Assembly: GCF_041381155.1 (NCBI RefSeq)
Contig: NC_091135.1
Span: 50,542,086-50,606,085, forward strand
Length of the DNA: 64,000 bases
Direction: 5' to 3'
Origin: Argopecten irradians
Lineage: Eukaryota > Mollusca > Bivalvia > Pectinida > Pectinidae
Position numbers and translations under genes: made by a program. Below, in pieces: positions 11,007 to 22,341 of this stretch; the first letter of the stretch is position 1; each line of letters starts with the position of its first letter. Below the pieces are notes generated by a model. That model saw only the letters and a program-made list of their open reading frames with translations, ran no database searches and was not told the origin of the DNA.

Positions 11007-12560
11007 ATGTGGACGGTATATGAATTCTGTTTTATATTTATGACATTTTGGATGATAACTTTATGCGTACCAATGAAAGAAAATGAACCGGAGATGGAGT
11101 TTTCATTGAAAAATCCTAATTCGGCGAAAACTAATTTCTCAATCACACATTCTAGAATTGTTGAAGATGCACAAGCTAATATGATGCCATACCAATGGAG
11201 ACACATCTGCCGAATCAAGCCAGTTTATACATGTATGGATTCATCGATGGTTGACCGTGTTTTTGCTATGATAAGAAATGAATCCCCGATATGCCTCCTA
11301 TGTGATGTCAGGCCGGGGTATGATTGGGATTTTCATGAGTTACGAAGGTTTCTGCACAACCAACGTGATAGTAAGAGCTACGCCATCAAGGTCCGGTGTA
11401 GTAAAGGAGGGAACGTAACACTGCAATGGCCACTTCGGGCAAAAGGACTGAACTATATATCCGTCAGCAAATGCCTGCTTGTGAACTATACTGCAGATTA
11501 CTTTGACAACTCCATCAACAATTTCCCTGATACTTTAGTATACTACAGCATCACAGATTGTGTGATGTATATCGATGTGATAGATTTCATGAACGTCACA
11601 AATAACGTTAATAAAATGTCAAAGGCAGCGAGATGTGGGCCTGAAAAACACCTGGTGTCGTCTATCAATAGGAATGTTTCATACCAGTTCAAGACCATCC
11701 CAGAGAGTCTGATCGAGGAGGTCAGTGCCAATATATCGGGCCATACAGCTCGAAATTATCAGAGAGGAGTGTCAGTGTCTCCAATCACATGTAATTACAC
11801 AAATCTACTACAAATAGACCAAAGTGAAGCGAAACATCTTGGGCCAAAACATGACAGCGTCTTACTTCAGAACTCTGACTACCCCGTGCTACGGTTGTTA
11901 AATCTTTCTAGTACAATGCTGACAGACTTACCGGAACACTTGGACGATTGGCGGTTATATCTTCCCAGACTTAAACTTTTAGACTTAACGCATAATTTTA
12001 TAAAAGAATTCAAATCAGTAATGGATTATGGGATCGGCAGTGAGGATCCGAGTGTTGGTATTATCGATTTGAGATACAATGCGATTACAACAATAACTTT
12101 AAATGAACTCAAAATCTTGCAAAATCACAAATTTGTAAAAGTTGACATACGAAACAATCCTTTTGTTTGTGATTGTGCTATGGCAGAATTTGTACATTAT
12201 TTTCAGCAATCAACATCCCTCGCAAAATTCGGTGTTTCGGGTCAGTACAAATATTTGTTATCTTTAAAATGCGAGAGCCCACAGTCGTTGAAAGGAAGAA
12301 TCATCGCGGATTTAGATCAAAGAGACCTCGGCTGTGCCACATCTCACCCAACTGATAATAAGATGTATCTGATTGTTGTACTGGCTGTAACAACGGGTAT
12401 TCTTGTGATCTACGTATTGCTAACAATGCCTCAACAACTGAAACTGATACTGTCATTAGTGAAGAAAATCAAAAACCTTGGTTTCAAACCCCAATCTCAT
12501 CATGAACAAGTGAGGGAGGCGCACATGATAGCTTTAGAAACTTCGTTAACCTCCAAGTGA
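11007..12560 (+). CDS. Single-pass membrane LRR protein, TLR-like ectodomain without TIR domain
   Basis: 517 residues in one exon. Residues 1-21 are a hydrophobic signal peptide; 22-60 a variable spacer; then the 12-cysteine scaffold at 68, 76, 96, 99, 131, 156, 210, 262, 388, 390, 422 and 443, with one extra cysteine at 185. LRRs lie at about 293-381 (LDLTHNFI, IDLRYNAI, VDIRNNPF) and the C-terminal cap at 383-443. Residues 453-474 form a transmembrane helix, followed by a 43-residue tail rich in lysine (QQLKLILSLVKKIKNLGF) and no TIR box. Sequons N136 and N223 match the paralogues. It is closer to gene 3 than to gene 1 (shared KHDSVLLQNSD and DLRYN). It probably cannot signal through a TIR adaptor by itself; a decoy or co-receptor role is inferred. 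ATTAAA at 12715-12720 may be its poly(A) signal. Confidence 0.9.
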   Translation: MWTVYEFCFIFMTFWMITLCVPMKENEPEMEFSLKNPNSAKTNFSITHSRIVEDAQANMMPYQWRHICRIKPVYTCMDSSMVDRVFAMIRNESPICLLCDVRPGYDWDFHELRRFLHNQRDSKSYAIKVRCSKGGNVTLQWPLRAKGLNYISVSKCLLVNYTADYFDNSINNFPDTLVYYSITDCVMYIDVIDFMNVTNNVNKMSKAARCGPEKHLVSSINRNVSYQFKTIPESLIEEVSANISGHTARNYQRGVSVSPITCNYTNLLQIDQSEAKHLGPKHDSVLLQNSDYPVLRLLNLSSTMLTDLPEHLDDWRLYLPRLKLLDLTHNFIKEFKSVMDYGIGSEDPSVGIIDLRYNAITTITLNELKILQNHKFVKVDIRNNPFVCDCAMAEFVHYFQQSTSLAKFGVSGQYKYLLSLKCESPQSLKGRIIADLDQRDLGCATSHPTDNKMYLIVVLAVTTGILVIYVLLTMPQQLKLILSLVKKIKNLGFKPQSHHEQVREAHMIALETSLTSK

Positions 12561-13160
12561 TTAAACATTTAGTATAGCTCAGAGATTGACCTGTCGCCTG
12601 GAAATCAAAACTGTTCATATTATCTACGACAACAAGGGCTTATTACAGATGCATTATATGCAAGAGTGATCAAGAACTTACCAATGTATTGGCGACATTA
12701 CTTATGGTATCAATATTAAACATCAATATGCTTCGTATAATTCTGCATGTCTTTTGTGTCCGTATTTACCGAGTATATATATGCATGTATTTCTCATGTT
12801 TACCGATATGCCTTGCTATGTTTCTCATTTAAGACATATATAACATCTGAAATATAGGCCCATTTCACATTAGCTTTATGAATATACATTTTTTATTTTG
12901 ATATGTACCTTCATGTGAAACGAACACCAACTTGATACATTTTGTAATACAGCTATTAATATTTAATAAAAATAACAATGGATGGAAGTAACAGACGCAG
13001 GCGTCATACTTTTTATCATTCCCTGACGTCAAGTCATTGTAAATATTTTTGGTATAAATTGGAATTGAACTCAGTATAACTACGGTATAAATAGTTCCAG
13101 GTGACATTACGCTAGTGACGATAGCTAACAATATATAATTATCTAAACAAAGCACGTGCT
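12561..13160. other. 3' region of gene 2 and spacer
   Basis: AT-rich DNA with candidate poly(A) signals ATTAAA (12715-12720) and AATAAA (12965-12970). No TIR-like remnant was found after the gene 2 stop, and no other feature was seen. Confidence 0.5.
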
Positions 13161-13560
13161 AACAAGCGGACAATACAACTGAATTTGGAAATTGTACAGT
13201 TTGTTCATTTGATTAACGTCATATTGACGGCCAGGACACTTAATTTCAGGACAGCCCCCAATGTGTTGTGGTGTGAAGGTGTGTATGTTTTGAGAGTATG
13301 TGGCATAATCATGTTGTGTCTGTATTGTGTTAAGCATTGATGTCAATATTTTTTAATATCATCGGGGTATGAGATAAATTTTATTTACAAACCGTGAGAA
13401 TCCGATGATTCCCACAAACGTTTTATAACAAAATTTATTTCATAACCTGATAAACTTAAAAAATAGTGACATCAATGCTTATAACTAATTTTCCATACTA
13501 CTTGATAAGATAAAACTGCATTTACACCTATGATTCCATTGATTGTACAAGGAATATTTT
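13161..13560 (-). repeat. Composite repeat, copy A: R tail plus 151-bp hairpin
   Basis: The first part (about 13190-13330) is an antisense piece of the R repeat, GATTAACGTCATATTGACGG through TGTTGTGTC. It is interrupted by a foldback at 13331-13481, whose arms begin TAAGCATTGATGTCA and end TGACATCAATGCTTA and pair imperfectly over about 70 bp each. R-like sequence resumes at about 13697-13790 (GGGGAACTCTTGTCC, GCCGCCGAAGACACC). The same composite, with a shortened left hairpin arm, is found at 15429-15782. Confidence 0.65.
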
Positions 13561-14928
13561 TTTCCGAATCAATACGCAAAGTCTATATTTCTATAGTGAC
13601 GTTACGATAACGTCGGGTTTTCGCGCCATTCTTTTTCGCGAAAAAAATCGGTCAATCAGGAGGCCAGTTTTAGTAAACAAAAAATTGATTGTTAGATAAT
13701 AGGGGAACTCTTGTCCTTTTGATAGTGCTATCTCACCAAAGTTTGCCGCCGAAGACACCGACCATGCTCACAGCATTAGTACAGTGCAGTATTCGTGATG
13801 GCAAGGATAGTTATTCTGCAACTACAATCTTGTCTATTTGGCCCCAAAATGATTCTGAACAAGTGTATCGTTTGTTTTTTGTTTTTTATGATATTTAATG
13901 TGTTCTAAGAATCGTCACAGATTTCAACTACTGACTGCAATTCACAGTAGTCAACTGTATTGTTATTCTAAACTGTAACTCTATTCATTTTATTATGTAG
14001 CAATGCAATACATACATTATTGTTAATTAAGAATTCAAGAATTTGGAATGAAGAATATATTCCATAGAATTTATTTTGATTTTACTTTGAATTTATTTTG
14101 GCCTTTTACTTCGAATTATTAATATACTAGCTTTAGACCTTGTTTATCTCATGATGAAGTCAAGACTATTTATTTGGTTTCATTTAATACTCTGAAAGCT
14201 TATCTTCTAATTGTTATATGTACCGTACCAAAACTTTCTCTGTCTTATATAATACGATAATGTTACAAATAAATTTACATATAATGTACACAGATATACA
14301 CAGTTTAAAATCTCTCTATTTCTTCCTTGAATGAAAATTTTGAAAACAACGGATCTTCCTTCTAAAAGCAAGCCTGACAATGGATGTATCACACTGACAT
14401 CTGTATGTATTATTACCTTCCGTTAAGGAAATCAGCCTAATCTTATGTTGGGAAATCCCTGTCTGTAAAACATGTGTATGACAGGCTGATAAACAGTAAT
14501 GCATCATGTTGTAAATAGATTTGTATAACTAAACAGGTAAGGTAGGCTACATTTCAAACAATCCGAACAGACCGTACTGACGCGATGACAGCCGTATATA
14601 AATAACAACTTCACGGTCAGTATATAATAACCCAATGTAGTTTACATTACACGTATTCATGTCCATAGTGGCGTTTATACACAAAACAACTTCTACAGTG
14701 TATGATACAAATAACTTGTTTTGTTGTAACAATGTCCTAAAACCATACATTGCAACATAGTTTGATAAAGTTCAACAAGACTAATCTTTATCCGTTTGAA
14801 AACTAACTGATGTGAATGACAGGTCAATGAAATACGATCAATATTTTCTGACAACTTTATAAACCGTATCACATGAATTGTCTGATTAACACTGAAAACA
14901 CCGATGTGACCGACCAAGCACACCAGCA
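13561..14928. other. Intergenic DNA with R remnant, otherwise nothing recognised
   Basis: GACGTTACGATAACGTCGGG near 13599 and a TTTTCGCGCC stretch also occur, inverted and diverged, near 26318-26360. The R remnant at 13697-13790 continues copy A. From 13800 on the DNA is AT-rich and nothing was recognised. Confidence 0.45.
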
Positions 14929-15100
14929 AATCACATTATACTAACAACAGGCTAACCAGTAGTCCCACTCCTATAATATTGAGTGCTAAGCAGGAACATA
15001 AACTACCGCTTTTATAGACTATGGTGCGTTTCGGCCAGGGGACAGAACCCACAGAGGCGAGCGCTCAACTCCATTCCAAACATGAGGCGGTGTTATTTTT
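14929..15100 (-). repeat. R-family fragment
   Basis: Antisense fragment with family words in order: CACATTATACTAACAACAGG, TTGAGTGCTAAGCAGGA, CATAAACTACCGCTTTTATA, TTTCGGCCAGGGGACAGAAC and ATGAGGCGGTG. Both ends are truncated. Confidence 0.65.
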
Positions 15101-15428
15101 TAAAAATCTAGATTAAGCTATAAAACCTTGAAGTGCTGGATACGACATTGAAATATTCACACAATTATATATACGCCAGAACATTATAGCAGTACCTGTT
15201 TCATTTCAAACTATATTTGTACTTATACACTAAACATTGCAAATACCGCATAATTTTAATGAAGTCATCATAAAGAAACACATATTTCATTTCAATAAAA
15301 GAAATCTGATTCCGTTATCTCACAACTTTGAATTATATGGAAATACTACGATCTAAGTTCTGGCTTTAAATGTTGATTTCTGATTTGAATATTATTTACC
15401 CAGGAACCCTCACAAGAATGGATGGCAT
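15101..15428. other. Intergenic spacer with one arm of a 40-bp direct repeat
   Basis: AT-rich. 15374-15416 (TTTGAATATTATTTACCCAG inside) is repeated in diverged form at 15785-15825, so the composite repeat copy B lies between the two. Confidence 0.5.
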
Positions 15429-15782
15429 AACTAGTGGACAATGTAACTGGATTAAGAAATTTTACAGTTTGATCATTTGATTAACGTCATATTAACGGCC
15501 AGGACATTTAATGTTAGGACGACCCCCAATTGTGTGTATTTTTGGGAGGATGTGGCATATTATGTTGTGTATTTTTTAATTTAATCGGGTTGTGAAATAA
15601 TTTTTGTTTGCAAACTGTGAGAATCCGCTGATTCTCAAAAACGTTTGCTAATAAAATTTATTTCATAATTCGAAAAAAATGAAAAATAGTGACATCATTG
15701 CCTATAATTAATTTTCCAGACTACGTGATAAGGTAAAAATGCATTTACACATATGATTTCATTGATTTTACAAGGAATGTTT
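15429..15782 (-). repeat. Composite repeat, copy B
   Basis: Collinear with 13161-13560: GATTAACGTCATATTAACGG, a shortened hairpin with its loop region GTGAGAATCCGCTGATTCTC, then GTGACATCATTGCC and the same AT-rich downstream segment ending TTACAAGGAAT. It lacks about 28 bp of the left hairpin arm present in copy A. It is flanked by imperfect 40-bp direct repeats (15374-15416 and 15785-15825). Confidence 0.65.
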
Positions 15783-15918
15783 CTGATTTCTTATTTGAAT
15801 ATTATTTACTCAGAAACCCTCAAACATGTAATGATATGCATTCCTTATGTATATGGTTGGTTTATATGGTTGTGTGGAGGGAGTATGTGATGTGTATGGT
15901 GAGGTACATACTGTATGT

Positions 15919-16545
15919 TTGTTTGTTTGTTTGATTAATTTATGTAATATTTAAAGCCAGTTCCATGGAAGGACGGCCTCCCATGTATGCGGTGTGTTGT
16001 GTGTATGAAGTGCATGTATGTGCATAGGGAGACTGCGGTTTATTCATTTTGTGTCTTCTTGTATAGTGGAACTCTTGCCCTTGTTATACATATGTAGTAA
16101 TACGTGTGAATCGGGGAACTGCATTAAAATTGTGCTGTATCGTTATACAATATTGATACTTTTTTTCAGTTTACTGAAACATTCTGCGAAAGACTCCGAA
16201 CAGCATAATCATTGGATTGGTTTAGTTTTTTTTACATGTTCTGTCTTGTTATAGTGCTATCTTACTGAAGCATGCCATCAATACCATCGAACAAGCCAGA
16301 ACCCAGACACTTCTTCGCAAAGGAGACATTAGGATTAAAAAAATGTTTTTTTTTATTAAATTAACACCTTATTAACAGCCAGGGTCATGTAAGGACGTGT
16401 CAGGTTTGTTGATGAAGGCAAGCCGAAGTAACCGGAGAAAAACCAGCGGTCAGTAGCATTAGGAAGAAGAGAGTCAATTAGGAAGAAGAGAAAACTAGAT
16501 CCTTATAGTCACCATTTCCTGATCATGCAATAGGAACAGCGGGTA
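15919..16545 (-). mobile_element. R-family SINE-like copy interrupted by an S1 fragment
   Basis: Antisense copy starting in (GTTT)n at 15919 and running through CCATGGAAGGACGGCCTCCC, GTGTCTTCTTGTATAGTGGA and CTGAAGCATGCC. At about 16335-16452 a 5'-truncated S1 SINE is inserted (TATTAACAGCCAGGGTCATG, GTAACCGGAGAAAAACCAGC). R resumes with GCATTAGGAAGAAGAG and ends at about 16545 with GATCATGCAATAGGAACAGC. CATTAGGA on both sides of the S1 piece may be its target duplication. Confidence 0.65.
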
Positions 16546-19001
16546 CAATTCATAAGAACATTCAACACAATTTGAATTTCTCTGTTTAGCTTCATTCGGG
16601 GCAACTTGTATTTCTGTGAACTTTGCCAGCATAGTGTTTCAGATGAACGTGATGGATTCTCAATAACATCAGTTTGGTTACACATTTGGAATCTAGTTAA
16701 GCTCACCTCGAGACGAGCATGATGGTTTATCTCTATGACCGAAGCTAAAACATAATTTGATTCACACGCACTAATTAGCACAATCGTGTATTGCAGATAA
16801 CATTTAAAACCAAAACAATGAACGCCATAAATATACTTACACCAAGCTTTATTCATTATCGGTATCTTACAACTACGAACTAGTGCCTGCAAAACATACC
16901 TTCTCCCATGAAAAACCACAATTTAATATAAGGTACACTTAATCTTCCCCCTTACCATATTTGCACATATATAGGCCATAGCAATGTCAGGAAGGATCCT
17001 AAGAACACTGAACTGACCGCCTGTGTATAACATACACTTAATGGCACATCAGCACCCCACAGGTAAAGCACGGGTTGGTCTCATATCTCCCCGAAGTAAT
17101 TTTGAGTGAGAGCAATCCTACGACAATCCAGTTGATGCACTGCCATTTTGTGCATATCAGCACTGTGCATGTAAGCCTTGTATCTATATACATGTATCAC
17201 ATTATATAGCTATCCCTTCTATAAATCTGTTGCTGTCCCCTGGGTAAATCATATAACATATGATTTTTCCATGGTGAACAAGAACTCCCAAGTGGTAATT
17301 AGCACCAGTGAAGTTACTAGGTCGTCCCACCTGGTGCATCAGGAGTGAACTAATTTTAGTTTTAAACTAAAATTCCTGTCTCCCCATGGTAAACATGGAT
17401 GAGACCCAACAGAGCCTACCATGTCCCACCCGGTTTTTTTCGGGAGTGGACTAAAATTCCTGTCCCCCATGGATGAGATCTAACCTAGAACTACATTGAA
17501 GTCACTTTTGATTGCATGCGAGTCCGAATACCGAGGAACCTGCCACAAGAGACGGTCTATACCGACTCTCCCAATGCAATCAAGGCCTCCTATTTCACAT
17601 ACCCCTGCCTGAAAGGGCTGAAAACATATTAGCAAAACAAAACACAATGTTTATGTTTCAAGTTCTGCTATCTACATGATAATGAATCAACACATCTTGA
17701 AAAGGTGTAATTATAGATATACATGTATATACCACAAATTCTAAACGTTTCTACAGTATTGACAACTCAATACCAACAAATAAATTACATTAAGACATTC
17801 CCAAAAAACTTACAAAATGAACACCTTGACATACCAGTGACCATTGAAGTTGTAAAAAACATGCAAATTTTACATGCCTTTACTCTAACACTGTGACTGA
17901 TGAAGGTAATGAGTATCGAAACCAGCATCATAAATGAAATCATAATCAGCACTATTTCATTGTTGCCCTGCATGCATGAATATGTGCGACTCATATAATG
18001 AAAGTAGAATGACAGAAAATTGAATCACATAGAATATAACTTAACCTTATAATTTTAATTGACCTTTAATAATTAGTTGTTAAACTGAGAAATTACAATG
18101 CAATTATATACTTTAAATCCCATATGTATATTTATTTCATGTATTTATTGAAGGAAAGAGGAAGTGTGTGCCTTAAATACAGGTAATTATAGCTATTACA
18201 TAATAGAGTTGTAACTGTGTCATTTCCTGAACTGTGAATCAAGGTTAATATATAAGGTCCCATGATGTAACTGTTATAGTTAAAAATTCGAATTTGTCCA
18301 AATAAGTAGAACACAAAATGATTGAGGTGATTATACAATTTACTATCTCGTGCTTGTTGGTAAATCCTTTGCTGTTAAGATTTAAATTTGTTCATGTATG
18401 TACACGTCTGTTATACCTCTACTTATTGTGCTTGTATTATATAAAACACAAGACCTGGCACATAAATGCTCTAGTCAAAGTATTACGTCACATATTGAGA
18501 TCAATGCACATGCATAGCATTTATTCATTTTAAATTCATGTTTTTAAATTATTATTTATAATGGAAATACTTAACTTGCTATCTAAATATGATTATCACT
18601 TTAATATATGATTTTTATCACCTGAGAGTAACTCTGTCCCTGTAAGTGTTTAACACAGCTGTCCTAATATTGAGAATTTATTAATGAGATCTCCAATTGC
18701 TAGAACATAAAATTATTTAATTATTAACGAGGGTTGACTTATATAATTACTTTATTTGGAGTTGAAATGTCTGTTAATGGTGTCATGCATTAGTTTGAAT
18801 GATAGTTGTAATAGGAACACTGTGATTTAATTTTAAAACTATTAATTCTTTACCTGTAGAATTATGTTCCTTAAAACAGCAAATATCAAACTATGAATTC
18901 AATGACTACATCAATATTTAATATTTATAATTCAATGACTACATATATATATTTAATATTTATAATTATAATTATATATCATATATATATCCTACAATTA
19001 A
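16546..19001. other. Intergenic DNA with a small internal duplication
   Basis: A 136-codon minus-strand ORF (16509-16919) has no recognisable domain and overlaps the R copy, so it is not called. 16950-17630 is GC-richer and probably repetitive; within it 17323-17411 and 17422-17473 are partial tandem copies (GTCCCACC, GGAGTG, CTAAAATTCCTGTC, CCATGG in the same order), with a palindrome AATTTTAG...CTAAAATT at 17352-17374. From 17640 to 19001 the DNA is AT-rich, with TA-rich runs near 18930-18990 and no recognised feature. Confidence 0.45.
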
Positions 19002-19338
19002 AGTGAACAGTCGGGCAAGGATGGCTAAAGTCGGTAAAAATGGTGTGAATGTATCTAGTATAATTTCTTATGAAATAGAAAAATAAAATCTCTCGCCAAA
19101 ATTGTATGCGTACGAAGAAATTAATTTAAAGTATAGGAATCCTAAAACGTCCTCCCGGCTGACTATGTCCGTGGTTACATTTACACGTAGTCTCGCTTTC
19201 AATGCTTTCAACTTTCCTTTACTTTAATAGTCAGAACTGGGAAACGTAAACAGAACTAGACAGTCGTTTTGATATGTAATAACTTTTGGAAGGCCAATGA
19301 ACGCATTTAGACTGGTTTTCTTTGCCCGACTATTCACT
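19002..19338. mobile_element. Short MITE with 17-bp terminal inverted repeats, TTAA-like target
   Basis: The left end AGTGAACAGTCGGGCAA (19002-19018) and the inverted right end AGTGAATAGTCGGGCAA (from 19338 leftwards) differ by one base. TTAA precedes the left end (18998-19001) and TGAA, one change from TTAA, follows the right. There is no coding capacity. A piggyBac-type MITE fits best. Confidence 0.65.
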
Positions 19339-20573
19339 TGAATACCAATTTCTTCCTTCGTTTTAACTTTATATTAATAAAGTACTACATTTAAAAATAC
19401 ATGTATATAATAACAATTACAATCTAGCTAGGAATACATGTACCGGTACGTCCATTTCAATTATAGTTTGAATCTGGTAGAACAAGTGAATCAAATTGGT
19501 CAAAATTAATCTCTGCTGAAAATTGGAGAATGTTGTATAAAGTGGTTTCAGGTTATAAGTTGATACTTATTTATATGCATAAATGCATGTTTTGGTAAAG
19601 TCATTCATGAGACTTAGTGTACTTGAAAACATACAAATATTGGCAAATTTAGGCATAAAAAGATAAATGCATAATAATTGTCATATAAAGTAAAGTAAAG
19701 GTATAATTAATACAAATTGTCCCCATGCTGCCTGTCACTGTCATCAAACTTTACCCATAAGTTTGCATCAGTTTTATGATATTTTTTTAATTTGTTGTTG
19801 ATAGTCTATATATTGCTATTGGTATGTATTTACTTAAACATCTTTAATTCCTTCCTGTTCTGGAACATCTAATTACTGGAATACAGTGTATGTATAAATA
19901 TAAAAGTAGGCTCGGCACTACACTAAGTAATTATTATCACCTAACAGCCAGCATATATAGCACTCCCAATGCTAACAAATATATATCCCAGAGTTACCTC
20001 CCTTCTTTTGAATGTTGTTAATATTATTAAATATTTTTACTCGTTGTTTGTATCGATTTAAAGTTGATGAAATATTCCATGGTAGTAATTCAATTACATT
20101 CCTAAATAAGCATTATTTACAAAAAAATCATGTTCTTTTGTTTACGTAAGATACTTCGCCCGAACCAGCGACAGCGTGATCAATCAACTTATCACGATAT
20201 TAAACGATAGATATTATTTAAGTCCATTAAGCCTATATTTTGGTCACATTATCAATTAACCAATTAACATTACCTATTGTATCGACTACCGACGATCATT
20301 GAGAAGTTGTAGATCTCATTGCCGAGGCTATTTCGGGGGTTTGGTGCTTTCACTCTGGCATCCAATTCTCGCCGTAAAAAGTGGCATGTGTCGTCGCCTG
20401 GCAGTTCTGTTGATGCTATATTTTGCTGTGATATTCTTGGCATGCTGAAACATCAACGACAGAAATGTTTTGCTCTCCGATGGAGACAAGATTGCACCAA
20501 AAAAAAATGCACTGCCATAGACTATACAGATGGGCTCCAAAAGTGAAACAAGCATCCAGGTCAAAACGGACAC
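19339..20573. other. Intergenic DNA, nothing certain
   Basis: AT-rich unique DNA. About 20300-20560 has more balanced composition and overlapping 75- to 81-codon ORFs on both strands, none with a recognisable domain; it may be a remnant of something coding but cannot be named. Confidence 0.4.
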
Positions 20574-20577
20574 TTAA

Positions 20578-21589
20578 GGATGTACACCTATGAGAAATTT
20601 TCTTGTATTAAACTTTTTTTCTCATATAGATGTTTGGAAATAGGAGTTCATAACATACAAGAAAATGGAAGAAAAAGCATATGTCGGTGAGCTTGTTTTA
20701 GAGCTATTGTCACTCAAAGATACCAAGTTGACAAAATCTTAGATTTTTTGGGATTTTTGCCGTTTTGACCATATACACAAGAGTTTAAAGCCATAATTTC
20801 CTAATGAGATGTTTGATATGAATGGAAGTTTGAAGAATTTATTTTCCTGAAGTCTTCTTAAAAATATACAAGTTTTGATTAATAAGACTCATATTTTTTC
20901 TCAGAATAACAACATATGCTACCCCAACCCCTTAATTTTGAGCTACAAAATACACCATTTTCAGCCATTTTTGCCAAATTTAACCCTTTATAGAAACCGT
21001 TGTGGTATTAAACTTTTGTTAATATTTTGCATATCAATAGGGAATGGGTTGGTCTTTCTAAATTAGGCAGAAAATGGGGGGGGGGGGGGGGGGTGTCAGT
21101 GTGCTTACTCTTTTGCCTCATTTGAATATGTGTTATTTTTCAGTATTTTAGAGTAAAATATAAAAGTGCTCTAATTACCATTAAATGTAAAAATAAAGTT
21201 ACAAAAGCGTATCACTTCACGCAATAATGCTCAATATTTTAATAACCACGAATCTAGTAAAGATTAACAGCAAAAATTAGCTCGATACAACTAAAAAAGC
21301 TGGTGCAGTGATGATTTAAGTAAAAACAATTTCAGTAAAAAATGGTTAAACTATGGCTCTACTCAAAGAGGAAAAAGACACAATTTCAAAATGGCCGCCA
21401 AATGGGCCATTTCTTAAAATCCCTGTATAAAAAAACATCTACTGAAAATAGAAATGTATTTTTTTGACAAAATTTGCATCTGGCAACTTGCTACAGATAT
21501 TGATAAAATATATTTGAAAATCTCATAACTTCTTTGATCTTTGTCGAAACGAGACTTCAACGGGACTGAAACCTCAAAATAATACATCC
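20578..21589. mobile_element. TTAA-flanked MITE, about 1.0 kb
   Basis: Short inverted ends GGATGTA (20578) and TACATCC (21583-21589) are flanked by perfect TTAA at 20574-20577 and 21590-21593. The interior is AT-rich without a transposase frame and contains a run of 18 G at 21076-21093. It lies about 0.75 kb upstream of gene 3. Confidence 0.6.
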
Positions 21590-21713
21590 TTAAGATACAT
21601 GTAACTGTAATCCTATTAATAAACACTGCAACAATCAGAGTCAGTGAGATGCTTAACTGCATAAAATCTTAAAGGGACTTGTTCTGTGGATATTAAGGAC
21701 GCACCCCCGGTAA

Positions 21714-21748
21714 TCTGGGACAGCTTATCGGCGATCAGCTGTCCCAGA
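21714..21748. other. Perfect 12-bp-stem inverted repeat upstream of gene 3
   Basis: TCTGGGACAGCT at 21714-21725 and AGCTGTCCCAGA at 21737-21748 are exact reverse complements around an 11-nt loop. The hairpin stands out as GC-rich in AT-rich DNA, about 240 bp before the CCAAT box of gene 3. It could be a factor-binding palindrome or part of a further TTAA element; TTAAGGACGCACCCCC directly precedes it. Confidence 0.55.
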
Positions 21749-21984
21749 GACTTGTTTGTTTTTAACCGGCATTTATCATTTATAATTGGATAAATGCATT
21801 TAAGTCATATACTTTAGATAACTGAAGCGATTCAGTATTTGCAGCAATTTCGAAAGAAAAAGACTTTCATTATGACCTTTAGCATTTGAACTTGCTCTAT
21901 CTCTACAAAATGAACAATTTGTTAGCAGTTCAATAGTTTAATGCTTTTGGAGTGCTATGTGGCTTTTCCATTTATGTAAAGTCA

Positions 21985-22022
21985 ACCAATCAGAGCATCT
22001 GTGCAAACGTGATATTATAAAT
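21985..22022 (+). promoter_or_regulatory. Candidate CCAAT box and TATA box of gene 3
   Basis: ACCAATCAGA at 21985-21994 is a full NF-Y-type CCAAT box, and TATTATAAAT at 22013-22022 is a good TATA element 18 bp further on. Transcription would start near 22045, giving a 5' leader of about 300 nt to the preferred ATG at 22342. That leader would contain the ATG at 22147, unless an intron removes it. Confidence 0.5.
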
Positions 22023-22341
22023 CCTGCATATGACCTGCACTTACTGCAGGACTTGTGACAAGCACATTGGAACCTTCCGTATCGCCGGGACGTTTATGTT
22101 GTATGTTTTATCTGATTAACAAGGAAAGGGTCTGTAGGTTACCAGTATGATGTGCTTGTTACTTGAGAAAACGATCAAAGTGAACATACGCAGTCAACCG
22201 CGGTTTGTAATCCATCATGTTTGTCTGCGCGTGCGTACAGGATGCCAAAATATTTCTTATAAAATATCTGTCTTCTCTAAACACTCAAGATGTGTAGTTT
22301 ATATTTCTAGACCTGATAGATTGTTGAAATCAACGTTCAGT

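Noticed and set aside
16509-16919. 136-codon minus-strand ORF
   Set aside because: No domain, signal peptide or repeat is visible, and its end overlaps an R-family repeat; length is compatible with chance.
20319-20573. 75- and 81-codon ORFs on opposite strands
   Set aside because: The frames overlap, neither shows a known motif, and both reach the edge of a MITE; possible remnant but not supportable as a gene.
22147-22341. N-terminal 65-residue extension of gene 3 as part of the protein
   Set aside because: It is not signal-like and would bury the clear signal peptide that starts at 22342; kept only as an alternative start.
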